Below are positions 30,654 to 32,747 of a stretch of 32,747 nucleotides of DNA, piece by piece. A model generated the notes under the pieces. It worked only from the letters and a program-made list of their open reading frames with translations, had not been told where the DNA came from and ran no database searches. The stretch covers positions 1 to 32,747 of the forward strand of contig CAYLOC010000008.1 of the NCBI GenBank assembly GCA_964385195.1, given 5' to 3'. The position numbers and the translations under genes were made by a program. This DNA comes from CAYLOC01 sp964385195. GTDB lineage: Bacteria > Actinomycetota > Actinomycetes > Propionibacteriales > Nocardioidaceae. Numbering within the stretch: the first letter of the stretch is position 1; every line of letters starts with the position of its first letter.

Positions 30654-32696
30654 ATGTCCGGGTTCGTCGCGTCGGGGTTCCTTGCGTTGCTTGGCGGTCT
30701 GGGTGTCATCGTCATGGGCTTCGGCCCCTATGTTGCGTGGTCCTACCGCAAGTACGGCAATTTTGGGATGGGTCGGGCACTCCTGACCGGGTGTACGGCG
30801 ATTTACCTGTTCGCGTTGTGGACCTACACCATCTTGCCGCTCCCGGATCCCGCCACCGTGTGCGGACTCCGGATCGAACCGCAGCTGGTGCCGTTTCAGT
30901 TCGTACGAGAAACGGGCGCGGCCATCACGGCCGGAGGGTCGGTGCGTCCGATCCTCACCCAGGTATTGCTGAACGTGGTGCTGTTCGTTCCGTTGGGGGT
31001 GGTTCTGCGCTACCTCTCCCGCCGCGGGTGGGGAACCGTTGCGCTCACCGGTCTTGGTGTTTCTCTCCTTGTGGAGTTGACACAGCTCACCGGTACGTGG
31101 GGCATGTACCCCTGTGCGTACCGGGTATTCGATGTCGATGACCTGATCGCCAATACCGTCGGTGCGGTTGCGGGCTTCTTCATTGCGCCGGCCCCCCGTG
31201 TGCGACGTAGTCGCCACCACGCCACCCAACCGACTCCAACCACGGGTGCCCGGCGGATATTGGGGATGCTTGTCGATGTCGTCCTGGTAGAAGTCGCGAC
31301 TCTCGCGCTGTGGCCGTCGATCAGCACAGCCCTTGTCGTGTCCGGGGCGATGAGCCGGGGGCAGATGGCGGCTGCGGCTGACTGGATGCACGCAACGGTG
31401 AACCTGGTTGTCGCCGGAGTGTTGCTCGTCGGTCTCCCCTTGCTCGGGCAAGGCGCCACTCCTGGCCAACGAGCCGTCCTCCTGAGGCCGCTGACCGACC
31501 GGGGCACGCCTCCCGCCGTACCACAGCGGTTGGTTCGTGCGCTGACCGGATCATTCGGCTATTTTCTGCTGTCGGATCTCGGGAACCTCGGGCCGCACTC
31601 CCTAAGCGTGGCAGCCGTAGCTTTCGGCGTAGCGAGCGTCGTGGTCGCGGCGGGTGGTGACCATCGAGGCCTGTCCGGCATCGTCGCCCGTGTTCGGCTG
31701 ATCGACACTCGCGCACCGCTGCGGCCTGTCACCGACGCCGAGCGCTGGGCAGCCATGCCGGAACTACGCAGGCTCAGTGTTGCCGTCGTCATCTTCAGCT
31801 GCGTCGTCCATTTGTGCTTCCTCGGCCTGCTCGACCTCGTCAGTGTCGGCGACAAGGCACATCCGCTGGCACTCGTCGTTTTTGCGGGGCTCATCGGCGT
31901 GGCCGCGACCGGCATCACCGTGTTCTTGCTGTTCAACGGGATGGCCATGGTCCGGCGTGAAGGACGAAACCTGGGGAACCTGCTTACCCTGCTCACAGGA
32001 TTGGGTGTTTGCGGGTTGACCCTCGTGACCCTGCTCGCGTTGGCCACGGGCTCGCGAGTGCTCCTCGCCACAGTGGGAGTTGCCTGGGCACTCGTGGCGT
32101 ACGTGGTGTTCTTGTTCTTTGCCTTCGCGTTCTACGGGCTGATCTACGCCCACCGCACCCCGGTCCCCGGTGCGGACTCGGTGATTGTGTTGGGTGCCCG
32201 TGTCTTCGGGTCCCGGGTCCCACCTCTGTTAGCAAGCCGGTTGCGTCACGGACAAAGCATCTTCCAGTCAGAGCTCGACCGTGGCGGAGACGCCGTCCTG
32301 GTCTGTTCAGGTGGGCAAGGACCCGGCGAGGATGTGGCCGAAGGCGTTGCGATGGCCGATTACCTGACGGACGCGGGAACCCCCTCAGCGCTGATCAGAC
32401 AAGAGACGCTCTCGCGGACCACACAAGAAAACCTCATCCTCAGCCTGAAGATGCTGCGTGCTGAAGGCCGTGGTGATCGCGTCGTGGTCGTCACCAACGA
32501 CTTCCACGCGTTCCGAGCCGCGATCATCACCCGGGAGCTGGGCCTGAGGGCACAGGTGGTGGGTGCACCGACTGCCAGCTACTTCCTGCCCAGTGCGCTT
32601 CTGCGCGAGTTCATCGGCGTCCTGGCCCGCAACGTGTGGCCACATCTTCTGGCCGCGGTCATGATCATCGCTGTGGGGGTGGCCCTCCTCCACTGA
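30654..32696 (+). CDS. VanZ - RDD - DUF218 (YdcF/SanA-like) fusion membrane protein
   Basis: This 680-residue polytopic protein appears to join three families. Residues about 40-180 resemble VanZ ('TILPLPDP', 'LVPFQFVRE', 'FDVDDLIANTVGAVAGFF'). Residues about 198-355 resemble an RDD domain ('GARRILGMLVDVVLVEV', 'GATPGQRAVLLRPL', 'VPQRLVRALTGS'). After further membrane segments (about 375-500) comes a DUF218/YdcF-like domain (507-655) with 'SVIVLGARVFGSRVPPLLAS', 'CSGGQGPGED', 'ETLSRTTQENLILS' and 'VVTNDFHAFRA'. A final helix ends the protein. DUF218 proteins act in envelope/peptidoglycan-related processes in some bacteria; here the role is unknown. The ATG at 30654 starts a sensible membrane protein; GTG at 30621 is an alternative. 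By eye the gene is less GC-rich than its neighbours. Confidence 0.88.
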   Translation: MSGFVASGFLALLGGLGVIVMGFGPYVAWSYRKYGNFGMGRALLTGCTAIYLFALWTYTILPLPDPATVCGLRIEPQLVPFQFVRETGAAITAGGSVRPILTQVLLNVVLFVPLGVVLRYLSRRGWGTVALTGLGVSLLVELTQLTGTWGMYPCAYRVFDVDDLIANTVGAVAGFFIAPAPRVRRSRHHATQPTPTTGARRILGMLVDVVLVEVATLALWPSISTALVVSGAMSRGQMAAAADWMHATVNLVVAGVLLVGLPLLGQGATPGQRAVLLRPLTDRGTPPAVPQRLVRALTGSFGYFLLSDLGNLGPHSLSVAAVAFGVASVVVAAGGDHRGLSGIVARVRLIDTRAPLRPVTDAERWAAMPELRRLSVAVVIFSCVVHLCFLGLLDLVSVGDKAHPLALVVFAGLIGVAATGITVFLLFNGMAMVRREGRNLGNLLTLLTGLGVCGLTLVTLLALATGSRVLLATVGVAWALVAYVVFLFFAFAFYGLIYAHRTPVPGADSVIVLGARVFGSRVPPLLASRLRHGQSIFQSELDRGGDAVLVCSGGQGPGEDVAEGVAMADYLTDAGTPSALIRQETLSRTTQENLILSLKMLRAEGRGDRVVVVTNDFHAFRAAIITRELGLRAQVVGAPTASYFLPSALLREFIGVLARNVWPHLLAAVMIIAVGVALLH

Positions 32697-32747
32697 GCCC
32701 TGCTCCGGTGAAGTTCGGATTGAGCGTGGCGTAGAACGAGGATGCCC

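Noticed and set aside
1..32747. CRISPR arrays, insertion sequences, phage genes, riboswitches
   Set aside because: No regularly spaced repeats, transposase motifs, phage proteins or known aptamer signatures were seen on either strand.

Overview
The window is 32.7 kb of high-GC, gene-dense bacterial chromosome. It suggests an actinomycete: many GTG starts, an F420-dependent-dehydrogenase-like enzyme, a PolA whose proofreading domain lacks its first catalytic motif, and the rpsA ... polA - PaaI thioesterase - liv transporter gene order that I recall from actinobacteria. The exact family cannot be read from the sequence; Propionibacteriales-like is a guess.

Layout. (1) 1-1134: the 5' part of rpsA (minus, running off the left edge), its promoter and a possible 44-codon leader ORF, then the 3' end of an aminoglycoside/choline-kinase-type phosphotransferase. 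(2) 2061-4027: a divergent two-component system (DesK/NarL-type kinase and response regulator), with a 12-bp inverted repeat in the divergent gap. (3) 4041-8247: a minus-strand set (DUF5937/ArsR-like regulator, DinB-like protein, HSL-type esterase) divergent from a serine carboxypeptidase; the gap carries tandem and inverted repeats that include both predicted -10 boxes. (4) 8402-10193: a two-gene ABC-2 exporter. (5) 10194-12643: a flavin-reductase-like protein and an FGD-like F420 enzyme, then a divergent class II-type sirtuin. (6) 12628-18075 (minus): a one-piece ABC exporter and a four-gene ABC ATPase/permease/kinase/regulator operon. (7) 18179-21451 (plus): TesB-like thioesterase, FAD-linked oxidase, CDF cation transporter. 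(8) 21390-24548: polA and a divergent PaaI-like thioesterase. (9) 24681-30172: livHMGF and a convergent livJ. (10) 30406-32696: tRNA-Leu(CAA) and a VanZ-RDD-DUF218 fusion protein.

Housekeeping genes (rpsA, polA, liv, tRNA) bracket about 20 kb of accessory genes rich in membrane export and signal-transduction modules. Two separate sensor/regulator pairs and three ABC export units suggest envelope-stress or toxic-compound handling. The liv genes encode a complete branched-chain amino acid (or similar) uptake system; its LivH carries an extra secreted N-terminal domain.

A recurrent control feature is a TANNNT -10 box placed exactly 6 nt before a GTG start, or 7-8 nt before an ATG start, with no Shine-Dalgarno sequence. 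This predicts leaderless mRNAs for about nine genes, including polA. No CRISPR array, insertion sequence, prophage or recognised defence system was seen. No gene-free stretch exceeds 300 bases; the longest, 834-1125, holds the rpsA promoter and leader.
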